Below are positions 46,707 through 57,114 of a stretch of DNA of 64,000 nt, in pieces. The notes below the pieces were generated by a model that saw only the letters and a list, made by a program, of their open reading frames with translations, made no database searches and was not told the DNA's origin. This DNA comes from an uncultured Aquimarina sp. (GTDB lineage: Bacteria > Bacteroidota > Bacteroidia > Flavobacteriales > Flavobacteriaceae), in the NCBI GenBank assembly GCA_947493035.1, contig CANLOW010000005.1:1-64000 (forward strand). The letters are read 5' to 3'. How positions within the stretch are numbered: the first letter of the stretch is position 1; every line of letters starts with the position of its first letter. A program made the position numbers and the translations under genes.

Positions 46707-49673
46707 ATGAAATCATTTAACAAACTATTTGTATTATTCATTGCAATATTGAATAGTATAACACTTATAGGACAAGAACAGACTTTGTTTGCTGAAGAAA
46801 ACAAAACACTGCAACTAAACACAAATCAATTATTAGAAGATCAAACCATACAATGGCAAGAATCTACAAATAACAGTGATTGGAATTCTATTGACGGAGC
46901 TACAACTAGCTTCCATATGGTTACATTAACGAATTTACCGAAATATTACCGCGCAACAATCACTGCTACTAATTGCGAGAACACTTTCTTTTCTGATGCT
47001 ATTTCCGTTTTCAAAAAAGAAACCTCTGAAGCATTGCTTTGGTCTAACCCTGCAACTTGGGGAGAAAGTGGTAAACCTAAAGAAGGTGATGCCGTTACCA
47101 TACCTATGGGTAAACATATCTTACTTGATGAAACCCCTCCAAACCTAGGTAAAATGATGATTATGGGAACTTTAGAATTCGATCGAAAAGACCTTTCATT
47201 AACTACCGAAAATATTATGGTTCATGCAGGCGAATTGATTATTGGAACTGAAAGGAGACCTTTTACAAAAAAGGCCGTGATAACATTAACCGACACCAAT
47301 GTAGATGCTGAAAACACTCGTGGAATTATGGTAATGATGGGTGGTAAATTAGAGCTTCACGGTGTTTCCCCTGATGTAGCTTGGACTAAAATAAATGCCC
47401 ATGCCGAAGATGGAGCTACTCAATTGACTTTAAAAGATAAAACTAATTGGAAAGCTGATGATGAGATTATTGTAGGTCCTACTGATTTTTACGAAGCAGC
47501 TAATGGAAAATCGATCACTCAAAAAAGAACTATAAAAACTATCAATGAAAAAGACATCAGCTTAAATACTCCTTTAGAAGCTTTTCACTGGGGCCTATTA
47601 CAATACGCTACTAATAAAGGAATGAGTTTAGTTGAGGAAGATATAGTTCCAACTCCAACTGGCGACTTCTTGTACGGAATTACCCCTAATAATCCAAAGA
47701 TTTTAGATGAGAGAGCTCCTGTTGGAAATCTTACTCGTAATATCGTTGTACAATCTCCTGACGATGAAGCTTGGAAAAACAATGGATTCGGTGCACATAT
47801 AATGATTATGAGAAAATCTGAAGCCCATTTAGACGGTGTAGAAATAAAACGTGGTGGTCAAAGAGGAAAATTAGGTCGTTACCCTTTCCATTGGCATATG
47901 CTAAGTTACAAAGGATCAGAAAATTTAGGTGATGCTACTGGACAATACATTAAAAACTCGACAATTAATGTATCTATGAATAGAGGAATTGTTGTCCATG
48001 GAACTAACGGAACTCTAGTAAAAAACAATGTAGTATTCGACACTAAGGGACACGCCATTTTCACAGAAGATGCTGCCGAACGTAGAAATACTTTTGACAA
48101 TAACTTAGTATTAAAAGTGCGAAGTCCTGGCGAACAATTTGCATTGAAACTACACGAAATACAAAAAGGCAACAATAATAGAGGTGCTTCTGGTTTTTGG
48201 ATTAGTAATCCTGATAACACAACTATCAACAATCATGTTGGGGATTCTCAAGGAACCGGGTATTGGTTAGCATTTCCTGACGCTCCGCTTGGCGAAAGTT
48301 CAGAAGCACTTTATGATGACGGAAAATTAATGGTACCTCGAAGAATCCCTTTTGGAGTATTTGAAAATAACACAGCACATACTTGTCGCGGAGATGCGCT
48401 ACATAACGATAATCCTGAAATAAATAAATTAGGTAAAACAGGTCGAGGCTTGTTTAAAAATTATATTTCTGACGAAACTGGGAGAAATGTGAAATTTCCA
48501 AGAGACACTTGGCAGCGATTCAATATTAAAAGATTTAGCGCTTGGAAAAGCCATGCTGTAGCATGGGAGAGAGCAACACATGTGAATGCATTAGAAGCCG
48601 TTGGAGCAGATAATCAGGATACTTTTTTTGCTGGTTCTGGTATAAGAGGGTTAATTATAGGTGGACTAGTTGTGGGACGAAGTTTAAACTACAAATACAA
48701 TGCTTCAAAAATTAATGATGAACATGTACATAATGCATTTGCTAGTTATCATCACACATTCGATATCCAAGGAAACATTGCCATTAATTTTCAACCTACT
48801 GATGGTGCTGATTCAGGAGTGTTCGGCATAACTGATTACTACTTAAGACCTGTAGAAAAAGGGCACTGGCTAAGTAAATCTAACATACTAATAAACAGTC
48901 ATCCTGGTGTAAGAATAACAGCAAGTGAAGCAAATAACCCTGGTCATGTAGACCCAATAAAACCTCACTTTAACTTAGCCGGCGCTGTATGGGATCCTCA
49001 AGGACAATGGGGTCCTATCAACAATTATTTGGTTCCTGACAAGCCTTTCTATACATACGGAAGCTCAACTATCTCAAATATAACTCCAAACACTGAAGTT
49101 AGTGGAGGGGTAAGTATAGAAGGGACTTTCTATGGCATAGATGGTTTTGCTGCAAAAAGTGCGAATGGTAGTTTTCACCTTAACGGAAGGACTGAAATGA
49201 AATTTACGCGATACGATAACCAACTTAAAGAAGTTGATAATTTCACTTTACATTTCAACGATTCTGATCTACTTCAAAACATGAAAGATTTCGCAGCTAA
49301 AAAAGATGGCGTTTTTGAAGTTGAATTTCCCTTATTAAATGATATTTACGATGAGCAATTCTCAGCTCAAAATTTCTTAACTGAGAATGACGAACTTTTA
49401 ATTGCCTTCGAATTTTCAGGAAAAAAGAATGCTACTGTTAGAGGTTATGACAAAAATTTCACACTTGAAAAAGACATAGACTTTTTGGAATTTATAAAAA
49501 AATCAAACTTTCAAGAAGTAAAAGAGTCTCCTACAGCTGCATATTGGCAAGATAAAGCCAATGAAAAAGTATGGATGAAAATTAAAGGTGGGTTTATAAA
49601 TCACCCCTTAAACATACATAGGTGGGAAGGATATATTTACCAAAACCTAATAGTACGAATTTGGGAAAGATAG
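46707..49673 (+). CDS. G8-domain/right-handed beta-helix exported protein
   Basis: A 988-residue protein with a signal peptide (LFVLFIAILNSITLIGQ), an Ig-like segment (about 25-108), a G8 domain (about 109-200: WSNPATWGESGKPKEGDAVTIP ... LGKMMIMGTLEFD) and a long beta-helix (about 370-660, with GRYPFHWHMLSYKGSENLG and repeated NN turns). The order is that of CEMIP/TMEM2-like proteins, some of which bind or cleave hyaluronan. A polysaccharide-active surface protein is a reasonable guess. No T9SS tail is present at the C-terminus. Confidence 0.8.
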   Translation: MKSFNKLFVLFIAILNSITLIGQEQTLFAEENKTLQLNTNQLLEDQTIQWQESTNNSDWNSIDGATTSFHMVTLTNLPKYYRATITATNCENTFFSDAISVFKKETSEALLWSNPATWGESGKPKEGDAVTIPMGKHILLDETPPNLGKMMIMGTLEFDRKDLSLTTENIMVHAGELIIGTERRPFTKKAVITLTDTNVDAENTRGIMVMMGGKLELHGVSPDVAWTKINAHAEDGATQLTLKDKTNWKADDEIIVGPTDFYEAANGKSITQKRTIKTINEKDISLNTPLEAFHWGLLQYATNKGMSLVEEDIVPTPTGDFLYGITPNNPKILDERAPVGNLTRNIVVQSPDDEAWKNNGFGAHIMIMRKSEAHLDGVEIKRGGQRGKLGRYPFHWHMLSYKGSENLGDATGQYIKNSTINVSMNRGIVVHGTNGTLVKNNVVFDTKGHAIFTEDAAERRNTFDNNLVLKVRSPGEQFALKLHEIQKGNNNRGASGFWISNPDNTTINNHVGDSQGTGYWLAFPDAPLGESSEALYDDGKLMVPRRIPFGVFENNTAHTCRGDALHNDNPEINKLGKTGRGLFKNYISDETGRNVKFPRDTWQRFNIKRFSAWKSHAVAWERATHVNALEAVGADNQDTFFAGSGIRGLIIGGLVVGRSLNYKYNASKINDEHVHNAFASYHHTFDIQGNIAINFQPTDGADSGVFGITDYYLRPVEKGHWLSKSNILINSHPGVRITASEANNPGHVDPIKPHFNLAGAVWDPQGQWGPINNYLVPDKPFYTYGSSTISNITPNTEVSGGVSIEGTFYGIDGFAAKSANGSFHLNGRTEMKFTRYDNQLKEVDNFTLHFNDSDLLQNMKDFAAKKDGVFEVEFPLLNDIYDEQFSAQNFLTENDELLIAFEFSGKKNATVRGYDKNFTLEKDIDFLEFIKKSNFQEVKESPTAAYWQDKANEKVWMKIKGGFINHPLNIHRWEGYIYQNLIVRIWER

Positions 49674-49724
49674 AATAGCAATTAATATTAGTGATAGATT
49701 TTCTTAAAACCATTTAGATTAAAG

Positions 49725-49755
49725 AATATCGGGGTAACTCCCGATATTTTTTTTT
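49725..49755 (+). terminator. Terminator after the G8 gene
   Basis: A 9-bp stem (AATATCGGG at 49725-49733 with 49740-49748), a 6-nt loop and a run of T. Confidence 0.85.
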
Positions 49756-49812
49756 GCAATAAAAAATAAAAGGAAAAGTTTATATTATGTTTGCTTTATA
49801 ATACTAGGATTA

Positions 49813-52191
49813 ATGCTTGCTATTTTTTTTAAAGAATTACGCCACTTCTTTGCAACCACTATAGGTTACATTTTTCTAAGCGTATTTTTATTTGTTACAG
49901 GAATCTCTTTATGGTTTCTACATGGCAATCAAAACATCTTTGACAGCGGTTTTGCTAGCTTAAGCACTTTTTTTGAAATGGCTCCTTGGCTACTTCTAAT
50001 ATTGATACCTGCAATCTGTATGCAATCATTTGCTGAAGAAAAAAAGCTAGGTACTCTCGAATTATTATTAACTAAACCTATTAGCACTAACAAACTTGTT
50101 TTAGGAAAATTTCTAGGGGTATGGGCTATTTTAATATTAGCATTACTACCTACTTTAGTGTATGCATTTGCTATTCATTCCTTAATAAATGAAAATCAAA
50201 ATATAGATTTCGGTGCTATAGCAAGTTCATATATAGCTTTACTTTTACTTGGCGCTACATATACTGCTATTGGGATTTTCACCTCTACCCTATCTTCTAA
50301 TCAAACCATTGCCTTAATATTAAGTGTTATCGTATGCTTGGGCGCTTATTATGGATTTTCGTTTTTTAGTGAATTAAATTCTGGCGTAGCCTTAGACCAA
50401 ATAGGACTAGCTTATCACTACAACCGAATCAATCAAGGAGTTTTAGACAGTAGAGATATGATCTACTTTCTAGTGATCACTTTTATATTCTTAAAAGTTA
50501 CTAGCCTTTTAATTTCTAGAAACAATCATAAAGATTCTATAAAAAAAGTTGGGGTTCAAATAATAATAGCTTGTACTATATTAATCTTAGGTAATTGGAA
50601 ATACCAAAGACTTGACCTTACCCAAAATAAACGTTTTAGTCTTTCTGACACCACAAAAGAAAGCCTACTAAAAGTAGCTAATCCCATTGCAATTGATATA
50701 TTATTGGAAGGGAACTTACCTCCTGAATTCAAACAACTACAACGAGAAACCAAACAGCTATTAGAAACATATGCTGCACAAAACCCTAACATTAAATTCT
50801 CTTTCACGAATCCTTTAGAGCCTGTTGAAATAAGAGATCAGAACTTAAAGGAATTACAGCGTCTTGGGTTAACCCCTGCTGAAGTCAGCACTCAATTTGA
50901 AGGAGTGTTAAAAAAAGAAGTTGTAGTGCCGTGGGCTATGGCCTATCTAAAAAACAAAACAGTAAAAATCCCTTTACTTCAAAATGGTTTAGGTGCAACT
51001 ACCAACGAACGCATTAATAAGTCTGTAGCTAAATTAGAATACGCCTTTACTGACGCGATACAACAGCTAACGGTAGGGAAAACAAAAAAGGTCGCTATAC
51101 TAAAAGGTAATGAACAGTTAAAAGACATTTACATAGCCGATTATATCAAAACTATTCAAAAACATTATCGTGTTGCTCCTTTTACATTGGATTCAGCTAA
51201 AACAGATCCTGTAAAAACATTAGATCGATTAAAGGAATTTGATTTAGTTATTAATGCTAAACCCACACAATCCTTTTCAGAAAAAGGTAAGCAAATACTA
51301 GATCAGCATTTACTTTCTGGACGAGCACAAATGCACTTGATCGATATGGTTATTGCTGAAAAAGACAGTATTTTCAATACAACCAAACAAAAAAGTTTAG
51401 CTTGGTATCGTGATTTAAAATTGAATGATTTCTTCTTTTCTTATGGAGCCCGTATAACACCTCAATTAATTGATGATTTATACGGAGACCCATTAATCCT
51501 AGCAAAAGGAAATGATAGTAACACACAATATGTTCCTTATCCATGGGGGTACTCACCTTTGACAAGATATCCTAATAAACATATTTTAGCCTCTAATTTG
51601 CCTCCTGTAAAATGTGATTTTGCAAACCCTATTGATACCTTGAAAAACGGTATTAAAAAAACAATCCTATTACAAAGTTCTCCTTTCACCAAAACTCAAG
51701 GAGTACCATTCGAAATGAATATTGCCAACAGCTTAACACCAAAACCTGAAACTTACTACAGTAATGGAATCCAAAATATCGGGGTTTTATTAGAGGGAAG
51801 CTTTAAAAGTTGTTACAGCCAGCGTATTCTACCTTTTAAAACACCCAACTTTCAAGAGAAAGGAAAACCATCGAAATTATTAATAGTGTCTGACGGTGAT
51901 ATCATTAAAAATGGGGTACAACAACAAACTCCATTAGAATTAGGTTTTGACCCTATTAGCCGAAAGACTTATGGAAATAAAGATTTCCTAAGCAACGCTA
52001 CCCATTATTTATTAGGCAATGAAGGCTTAGTTTCTTTAAAATCTAAACAACTGATCATTCCTTCTTTAGATTTAGAAAAGGTATCTATATTTAAAACAAA
52101 ATGGCAATGGATATGCTTACTACTCCCTCTTCTAATGGTAAATCTAGGATATCTAGGGTTTGTGTTTTGGAGAAAAAGAAAATACACTTGA
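49813..52191 (+). CDS. Fused GldF-GldG gliding ABC transporter subunit
   Basis: One 792-residue frame holds what are normally two genes. Residues 1 to about 240 are the ABC-2 permease GldF (FFKELRHFFATTIGYIFLS, then QSFAEEKKLGTLELLLTKPIS, six helices). From about 245 on it is GldG: a membrane helix (IIIACTILILGNW), then RLDLTQNKRFSLSDTTKESL, a long extracytoplasmic part and a C-terminal helix (about 763-782). The length is close to the sum of the separate F. johnsoniae proteins. With the ATPase GldA, not seen here, it forms a transporter linked to gliding in some Flavobacteriia. No internal stop or start separates the halves. Confidence 0.87.
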   Translation: MLAIFFKELRHFFATTIGYIFLSVFLFVTGISLWFLHGNQNIFDSGFASLSTFFEMAPWLLLILIPAICMQSFAEEKKLGTLELLLTKPISTNKLVLGKFLGVWAILILALLPTLVYAFAIHSLINENQNIDFGAIASSYIALLLLGATYTAIGIFTSTLSSNQTIALILSVIVCLGAYYGFSFFSELNSGVALDQIGLAYHYNRINQGVLDSRDMIYFLVITFIFLKVTSLLISRNNHKDSIKKVGVQIIIACTILILGNWKYQRLDLTQNKRFSLSDTTKESLLKVANPIAIDILLEGNLPPEFKQLQRETKQLLETYAAQNPNIKFSFTNPLEPVEIRDQNLKELQRLGLTPAEVSTQFEGVLKKEVVVPWAMAYLKNKTVKIPLLQNGLGATTNERINKSVAKLEYAFTDAIQQLTVGKTKKVAILKGNEQLKDIYIADYIKTIQKHYRVAPFTLDSAKTDPVKTLDRLKEFDLVINAKPTQSFSEKGKQILDQHLLSGRAQMHLIDMVIAEKDSIFNTTKQKSLAWYRDLKLNDFFFSYGARITPQLIDDLYGDPLILAKGNDSNTQYVPYPWGYSPLTRYPNKHILASNLPPVKCDFANPIDTLKNGIKKTILLQSSPFTKTQGVPFEMNIANSLTPKPETYYSNGIQNIGVLLEGSFKSCYSQRILPFKTPNFQEKGKPSKLLIVSDGDIIKNGVQQQTPLELGFDPISRKTYGNKDFLSNATHYLLGNEGLVSLKSKQLIIPSLDLEKVSIFKTKWQWICLLLPLLMVNLGYLGFVFWRKRKYT

Positions 52192-52199
52192 TTAACAAT

Positions 52200-52247
52200 G
52201 CATAACGCTTTACACTAACCATTAAACGCAATTATAATATTATAATT
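52200..52247. repeat. Heptad repeat and AT palindrome
   Basis: GCATAAC, GCTTTAC, ACTAACC, ATTAAAC (52200-52227) share units with the block before ilvB. An 18-bp perfect A/T palindrome follows at 52230-52247. It lies between convergent genes. Confidence 0.5.
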
Positions 52248-52299
52248 ATAGTAAAATAGTCGAGTTTAATGATAAGCGATATTAGCATTGAGGTGTTAA

Positions 52300-52824
52300 C
52301 TATTTCCCTCCTGCACCTTTAAAATTATGATCACTATTCTTGAATAACACATTAAATGTCGTTAAGCTTCCATAAATACGCGTAATATATTGTTGCAAAT
52401 CAATTTTGTCTTGATCATCTAATGTTTTCGAGCTATTGATCTTTTGTTCCATAACTCGGATACGATCCCGTACCATTACTACCTTATGAAAAAAGCTATC
52501 AATAGGAATCTCTTTAGATTTCAAATTTTCATCACCTGGAATAAGAGATAACGTCCCTCCCTTCCATTTATCAGCGATTGGAATTATCTCTGAAATATCC
52601 GAATACTTCTTTAATAGCTTCTTAAAAATCGTTTCAACCTCATAAAAACTCACAGCATCCACTTCATCTTCTACTGCTTCAATTACTTCAAAATCCTCAT
52701 CAACTTCTATAGTTTCCAAACCTTTATCAATAAATGTAACCCAATACATTTTTGAAGTTACATTAGTCACTACTCCCATTCCATATTGAGAATGCTTAAT
52801 TCTTGATCCTATTCCTAAAATCAT
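52300..52824 (-). CDS. Conserved hypothetical with N-terminal SH3/Tudor-like segment
   Basis: A 174-residue cytoplasmic protein. Residues 1-45 (GIGSRIKHSQYGMGVVTNV ... YWVTFIDKGLETIEV) look like the small beta-barrel found in CarD- and UvrD-tail-like RNA polymerase interaction domains. The rest is helical and charged. The family is common in Bacteroidota but its role is not known to me. It is convergent with the fused gldFG gene. Confidence 0.6.
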   Translation of the reverse strand: MILGIGSRIKHSQYGMGVVTNVTSKMYWVTFIDKGLETIEVDEDFEVIEAVEDEVDAVSFYEVETIFKKLLKKYSDISEIIPIADKWKGGTLSLIPGDENLKSKEIPIDSFFHKVVMVRDRIRVMEQKINSSKTLDDQDKIDLQQYITRIYGSLTTFNVLFKNSDHNFKGAGGK

Positions 52825-52908
52825 ATATTTATATTTTATATCTTATAGAGATGTAAAATAGGTAATTTTATGAATACCAACACTTAACAACCCCTAAAAA
52901 CTTCGACA

Positions 52909-53982
52909 ATGACTAAACATTTTAAGCTATTTTTCCTTTTATTCTTTGGGTTTTCAGTAGCCTATGCGCAAGATGCAGGTTCAGTTTTAGGCATCCCTAA
53001 TGCTACTACAAGTGAAATCATTGCAATTACTGGAGCTCAAGAAGGCTCACTAATGTATAGTAACACTGAAAATGTTTTGTATATGTACAACGGCTCTGCC
53101 TGGATTACTATGACGGCTGATAATCTTGGAAATCATTTTGCAACTCAAAATATCCGAACGAATGGTTTTTGGTTAAGTGGCGATAGTGACAACGAAGGTT
53201 TTTTCATTGATAGTACTGGTAATGTTGGTGTTGGAACTGGGGCTTTTACTCCTGAAAGACAATTCCATGTTGCTGGCGAAAATGGAGGTATTAGATTAGA
53301 TCGATTTGGAGACGACGCATTCTTCTTTTTTGTAAATAAAGATGCTTCAGGCGCCAATGTAATTTATAACTGGGCTCTTATTAACAACAATGATGATAAT
53401 AGTTTTCAGATAAGAAATTATGGTACCGAAGTTGGCGGCTTAGGGTTAGCTAATACATTTGTTTTAAAATCGAATAATCAAGTACAAATACCTGCATACG
53501 GATTATCAACAACATTCGATGACAATAGCCCTGCTAAATTACTTGGCGTAACCAATGACGGAAGTATTGTACAAACGAATACTTCAGCAGGTGGTATTGC
53601 TTATGAAAAAATTGTGATTTGGGCTGAAGAAGGTGGTACTCTAGACACCAATAGCCAAGAATGGTCATTTGGAGACAACTCAACAGGGCGTATTGGTATT
53701 CCCTTACCTGAAGACTGGGAAGCTTACGCTGTTAGTTTTAATGCAGATGGCAATTCTGCTACGAGTACCGCACAGATAAATGTAGTAAACACAGTCGACA
53801 ACTCTGTTTTATTCACTATCAATGCTAGTGCGGGTGGTGTAGCTAATAATATGGTGTATACAGAAGTTTTAAGTACTCCTGTCAACATACCTGCCGGTAC
53901 TAGTTTAGGTTTTATAACAGTAAGTGACACTGGCAATGTCCGTGACGCACGTGTTGCTGTTTTTCTAAGAAGAAGACCTTAG
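52909..53982 (+). CDS. Exported tail-fibre-like beta protein
   Basis: A 357-residue protein with a signal peptide (LFFLLFFGFSVAYAQ). The middle resembles phage tail fibre or S74-type ectodomains: GNVGVGTGAFTPERQFHVAGENGGIRLDR, then LKSNNQVQIPAYG. The C-terminal third (about 230-357) is a separate beta domain ending in RVAVFLRRRP. There is no T9SS tail and no chaperone/peptidase at the end. It may be a trimeric surface fibre; function unknown. uvrA starts 43 bp downstream. Confidence 0.6.
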   Translation: MTKHFKLFFLLFFGFSVAYAQDAGSVLGIPNATTSEIIAITGAQEGSLMYSNTENVLYMYNGSAWITMTADNLGNHFATQNIRTNGFWLSGDSDNEGFFIDSTGNVGVGTGAFTPERQFHVAGENGGIRLDRFGDDAFFFFVNKDASGANVIYNWALINNNDDNSFQIRNYGTEVGGLGLANTFVLKSNNQVQIPAYGLSTTFDDNSPAKLLGVTNDGSIVQTNTSAGGIAYEKIVIWAEEGGTLDTNSQEWSFGDNSTGRIGIPLPEDWEAYAVSFNADGNSATSTAQINVVNTVDNSVLFTINASAGGVANNMVYTEVLSTPVNIPAGTSLGFITVSDTGNVRDARVAVFLRRRP

Positions 53983-54025
53983 ACAATTGCAAAAGTTACT
54001 TTAACTCTATATTCAATAAATATAG

Positions 54026-56890
54026 ATGGTCATTGCTAACGAATTTTCTAATTTAGCAGCTATGCAGATTGATAACCACATTGTAGTTCAGGGAGCGCGT
54101 GCTCATAATTTAAAAAATATAGATGTTACCATTCCAAGAGACCAATTAGTCGTAATTACAGGGCTTTCAGGTTCCGGAAAATCTTCTTTAGCTTTCGACA
54201 CGATTTATGCCGAAGGACAACGTCGATACATTGAAACTTTTTCTGCTTACGCGCGTCAATTTCTGGGAGGGTTAGAACGCCCTGATGTTGATAAAATTGA
54301 TGGCTTATCACCTGTAATCGCTATTGAACAAAAAACAACAAGCAAAAGCCCGAGAAGTACCGTTGGGACTATTACAGAAATTTATGATTTTTTAAGACTA
54401 CTATTTGCAAGGGCTAGTGATGCTTTTAGCTATGAGACAGGAGAAAAAATGGTTAGTTACTCGGATGATCAAATCCTTGAGCTTATAAAAAAACATTTCC
54501 TTGAAAAAAGAATCAATATTGTTGCTCCTGTTATTCGATCTAGAAAAGGACACTATCGCGAATTATTTGAACAAATAGCTAAACAAGGTTTTATAAAAGT
54601 TAGAGTTGACGGGGAAATTAAAGATATCGAAAAAGGAATGAAACTCGATCGATATAAAACTCATGATATTGAAATCGTCATTGATCGATTAGCTATAAAA
54701 GAAGACGAAGACACCTTAAAAAGGCTTAGTGAAAGTATTAAAACAGCTATGTATCATGGTGACAATGTACTTATGGTCATAGAGCATGGTGAAACGAAAG
54801 GACGTTTTTTTAGTAGAGATCTCATGTGCCCTTCCTCAGGTATATCTTATCCAAACCCAGAACCTAACAATTTTTCTTTCAACTCGCCCAAAGGAGCTTG
54901 TCCTAAATGCAATGGAATCGGTAATGTATATGAGGTTAACCCTGAAAAGATAATTCCTGATGATAGTATTTCTATCAAAAAAGGTGGTATGACTCCGCTT
55001 GGACCTCAAAAAAGCAGTTGGATCTTTAAACAACTAGAATTGATAGCCTTGAAGTACGACTTTGCTTTAATGGGTCCTATAAGCAAAATACCCAAGGCCG
55101 CTTTAGAAATGATTCTGCATGGTGGAAAAGAAAAATTCACCATCAATAGTAAAGACTTAGGTGTCGCTCGCAACTACAAAATTGACTTTGAAGGTGTCAT
55201 CTCATTCATAGAAAGTACTTATAAAAATAGTGACTCTACCTCTTTAAAAAGATGGGCATTAGAATATATGGACAATAATATTTGTTCACAATGTAATGGA
55301 AGTCGGTTACAGAAAGAAGCTCTCAATTTTAAAATAAACAATAAAAATATTGCTGAGTTAGCTCAAATGGACATTCTAGAATTACAACAATGGTTCTTAG
55401 ACTTACCAAAGCAGCTTAGCGATACACAAACCAAAATTGCCGCAGAGGTTGTTAAAGAGATTAGTACTCGCATACAATTTTTAGTAGATGTTGGATTAAC
55501 TTACTTATCCTTAAATCGAAGTAGCAAATCATTATCTGGCGGAGAAGCGCAACGTATTAGGTTAGCCACACAAATTGGGTCACAATTAGTTGGTGTATTA
55601 TACATATTAGATGAGCCTTCGATTGGATTGCACCAGCGTGACAATGAAAAATTAATTAACTCACTTATACAACTTCGAGATATAGGAAACTCAATTATCG
55701 TTGTTGAACACGACAAGGACATGATTCTAAATGCTGATCATGTTATTGACATAGGCCCTAAAGCAGGTCGTTTTGGCGGAGAAATTATCAGCCAAGGCTC
55801 TCCAAAAAAACTGCACCAAGAAGCTACACTGACAGCCGACTATATCTCAGGAAAAAAAGAAATTAAAATTCCTTCAAAACGTCGAGAAGGCAATGGAAAG
55901 ACACTAAGCCTAAAAGGGTGTACTGGAAACAACTTAAAAAATGTCAGTATTGATATTCCTTTAGGTAAATTAATTGTAGTTACTGGAGTTTCTGGTAGTG
56001 GAAAATCAACCTTAATTAACGAAACCCTTTATCCTATATTAAATGCTCATTACTTTAATGGCGTAAAAGTCCCTATGCCTTATAAAAGTATAGAAGGGAT
56101 CGGTCATTTAGATAAAGTAATTGATATTAACCAATCTCCTATTGGTAGGACTCCACGGTCTAATCCCGCTACTTACACAGGCGTATTTTCTGAAATAAGA
56201 AATCTTTTTACTCAAACACCTGAAGCTCAAATTCGTGGTTACAAACCGGGTAGATTTAGCTTCAATGTAAAAGGAGGGCGTTGTGAAACTTGTTCTGGAG
56301 GAGGATTAAGAGTGATCGAAATGAATTTTCTACCTGATGTACATGTAGAATGTGAAACTTGCCAAGGAAAACGTTTTAATCGTGAAACTTTAGAAATTCG
56401 ATATAAAGGAAAATCTATTTCGGATGTTTTAAATATGACTATTAATGAGTCCTGTGATTTTTTCGAGCCTATTCCAAAAATTTACAGAAAATTAAAAACC
56501 ATTAAAGATGTTGGTCTTGGATATATCACTCTTGGACAACAATCAACTACACTTTCTGGAGGAGAAGCTCAACGTATTAAATTAGCAAGTGAACTCTCAA
56601 AAAGAGACACGGGAAACACGATTTATATCTTAGATGAACCGACTACTGGTTTACACTTCGAAGATGTTCGTGTACTGATGGAAGTAATCGACAATCTAGT
56701 CAACAAAGGGAATACTGTATTGATTATTGAACACAATATGGATGTCATCAAATTAGCTGATTATATTTTCGACATTGGACCTGAAGGTGGTAAAGGTGGA
56801 GGAACATTAGTTACTAAAGGAACACCTGAGCAAGTTGCTAAATCTCGCAAAAGTTTTACAGCACGCTTTTTGAAAGAGGAATTGAAATAA
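54026..56890 (+). CDS. uvrA: Excinuclease ABC subunit A
   Basis: A 954-residue ABC-type DNA damage recogniser of nucleotide excision repair. Two ATPase modules carry Walker [10 protein letters not shown] and GVSGSGKST and signatures LSGGEAQRI in each half; zinc modules include [12 protein letters not shown] and [28 protein letters not shown] start at ATG 54062 ([17 protein letters not shown]) fits the family as well as 54026. Bacteroidota often carry two uvrA paralogues, so this may be one of two. Confidence 0.95.
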   Translation: MVIANEFSNLAAMQIDNHIVVQGARAHNLKNIDVTIPRDQLVVITGLSGSGKSSLAFDTIYAEGQRRYIETFSAYARQFLGGLERPDVDKIDGLSPVIAIEQKTTSKSPRSTVGTITEIYDFLRLLFARASDAFSYETGEKMVSYSDDQILELIKKHFLEKRINIVAPVIRSRKGHYRELFEQIAKQGFIKVRVDGEIKDIEKGMKLDRYKTHDIEIVIDRLAIKEDEDTLKRLSESIKTAMYHGDNVLMVIEHGETKGRFFSRDLMCPSSGISYPNPEPNNFSFNSPKGACPKCNGIGNVYEVNPEKIIPDDSISIKKGGMTPLGPQKSSWIFKQLELIALKYDFALMGPISKIPKAALEMILHGGKEKFTINSKDLGVARNYKIDFEGVISFIESTYKNSDSTSLKRWALEYMDNNICSQCNGSRLQKEALNFKINNKNIAELAQMDILELQQWFLDLPKQLSDTQTKIAAEVVKEISTRIQFLVDVGLTYLSLNRSSKSLSGGEAQRIRLATQIGSQLVGVLYILDEPSIGLHQRDNEKLINSLIQLRDIGNSIIVVEHDKDMILNADHVIDIGPKAGRFGGEIISQGSPKKLHQEATLTADYISGKKEIKIPSKRREGNGKTLSLKGCTGNNLKNVSIDIPLGKLIVVTGVSGSGKSTLINETLYPILNAHYFNGVKVPMPYKSIEGIGHLDKVIDINQSPIGRTPRSNPATYTGVFSEIRNLFTQTPEAQIRGYKPGRFSFNVKGGRCETCSGGGLRVIEMNFLPDVHVECETCQGKRFNRETLEIRYKGKSISDVLNMTINESCDFFEPIPKIYRKLKTIKDVGLGYITLGQQSTTLSGGEAQRIKLASELSKRDTGNTIYILDEPTTGLHFEDVRVLMEVIDNLVNKGNTVLIIEHNMDVIKLADYIFDIGPEGGKGGGTLVTKGTPEQVAKSRKSFTARFLKEELK

Positions 56891-56945
56891 TTCAATTAAC
56901 TACTTCGGAGCATAGGATACAAGGCGTTCAAAGAAAATATCATTA

Positions 56946-56980
56946 ATATTTCAAGGCAAGCCTTAAAATATTACCCCCTT
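56946..56980. repeat. Dispersed intergenic repeat, copy 1
   Basis: This 35-bp stretch matches 61298-61332 at 27 of 35 positions (shared core TTTCAAG.CA..CCTTA..ATATTAC.CC). This copy contains a small palindrome, AAGGC-AA-GCCTT. Confidence 0.5.
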
Positions 56981-57035
56981 AATGGTGCTATTAATAGTTT
57001 AACTATAAATTGAAAACTAGAGCATTTTTTATTCT

Positions 57036-57065
57036 TTGAAAATTAAATATTAAACACTAATTTTG
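57036..57065 (+). promoter_or_regulatory. rplS promoter
   Basis: TTG (57036-57038), 19 bp, then TAATTTTG (57058-57065), a full match to the Bacteroidota consensus. The start of transcription should be near 57072. Confidence 0.78.
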
Positions 57066-57072
57066 CACCCGC

Positions 57073-57114
57073 ATTGAATCAACCTCTGACGATGATCGTG
57101 AATGTTGTTTTGAT
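57073..57114 (+). ncRNA. Structured rplS leader, candidate L19 autoregulatory element
   Basis: Positions 57073-57083 pair with 57104-57114 (ten pairs including G-U, one mismatch at 57079/57108), enclosing a 4-bp hairpin ACGA-TGA-TCGT (57089-57099) between two internal loops. The fold begins at the predicted transcription start and ends 23 nt before the ATG. Ribosomal-protein leaders bound by their own product are known in many phyla; here the role is inferred from position and fold. Confidence 0.45.

Noticed and set aside
52230-52247. 18-bp perfect A/T palindrome as an operator or origin element
   Set aside because: It is A/T only, between convergent genes, with no iterons or DnaA boxes nearby; chance in AT-rich DNA is enough.
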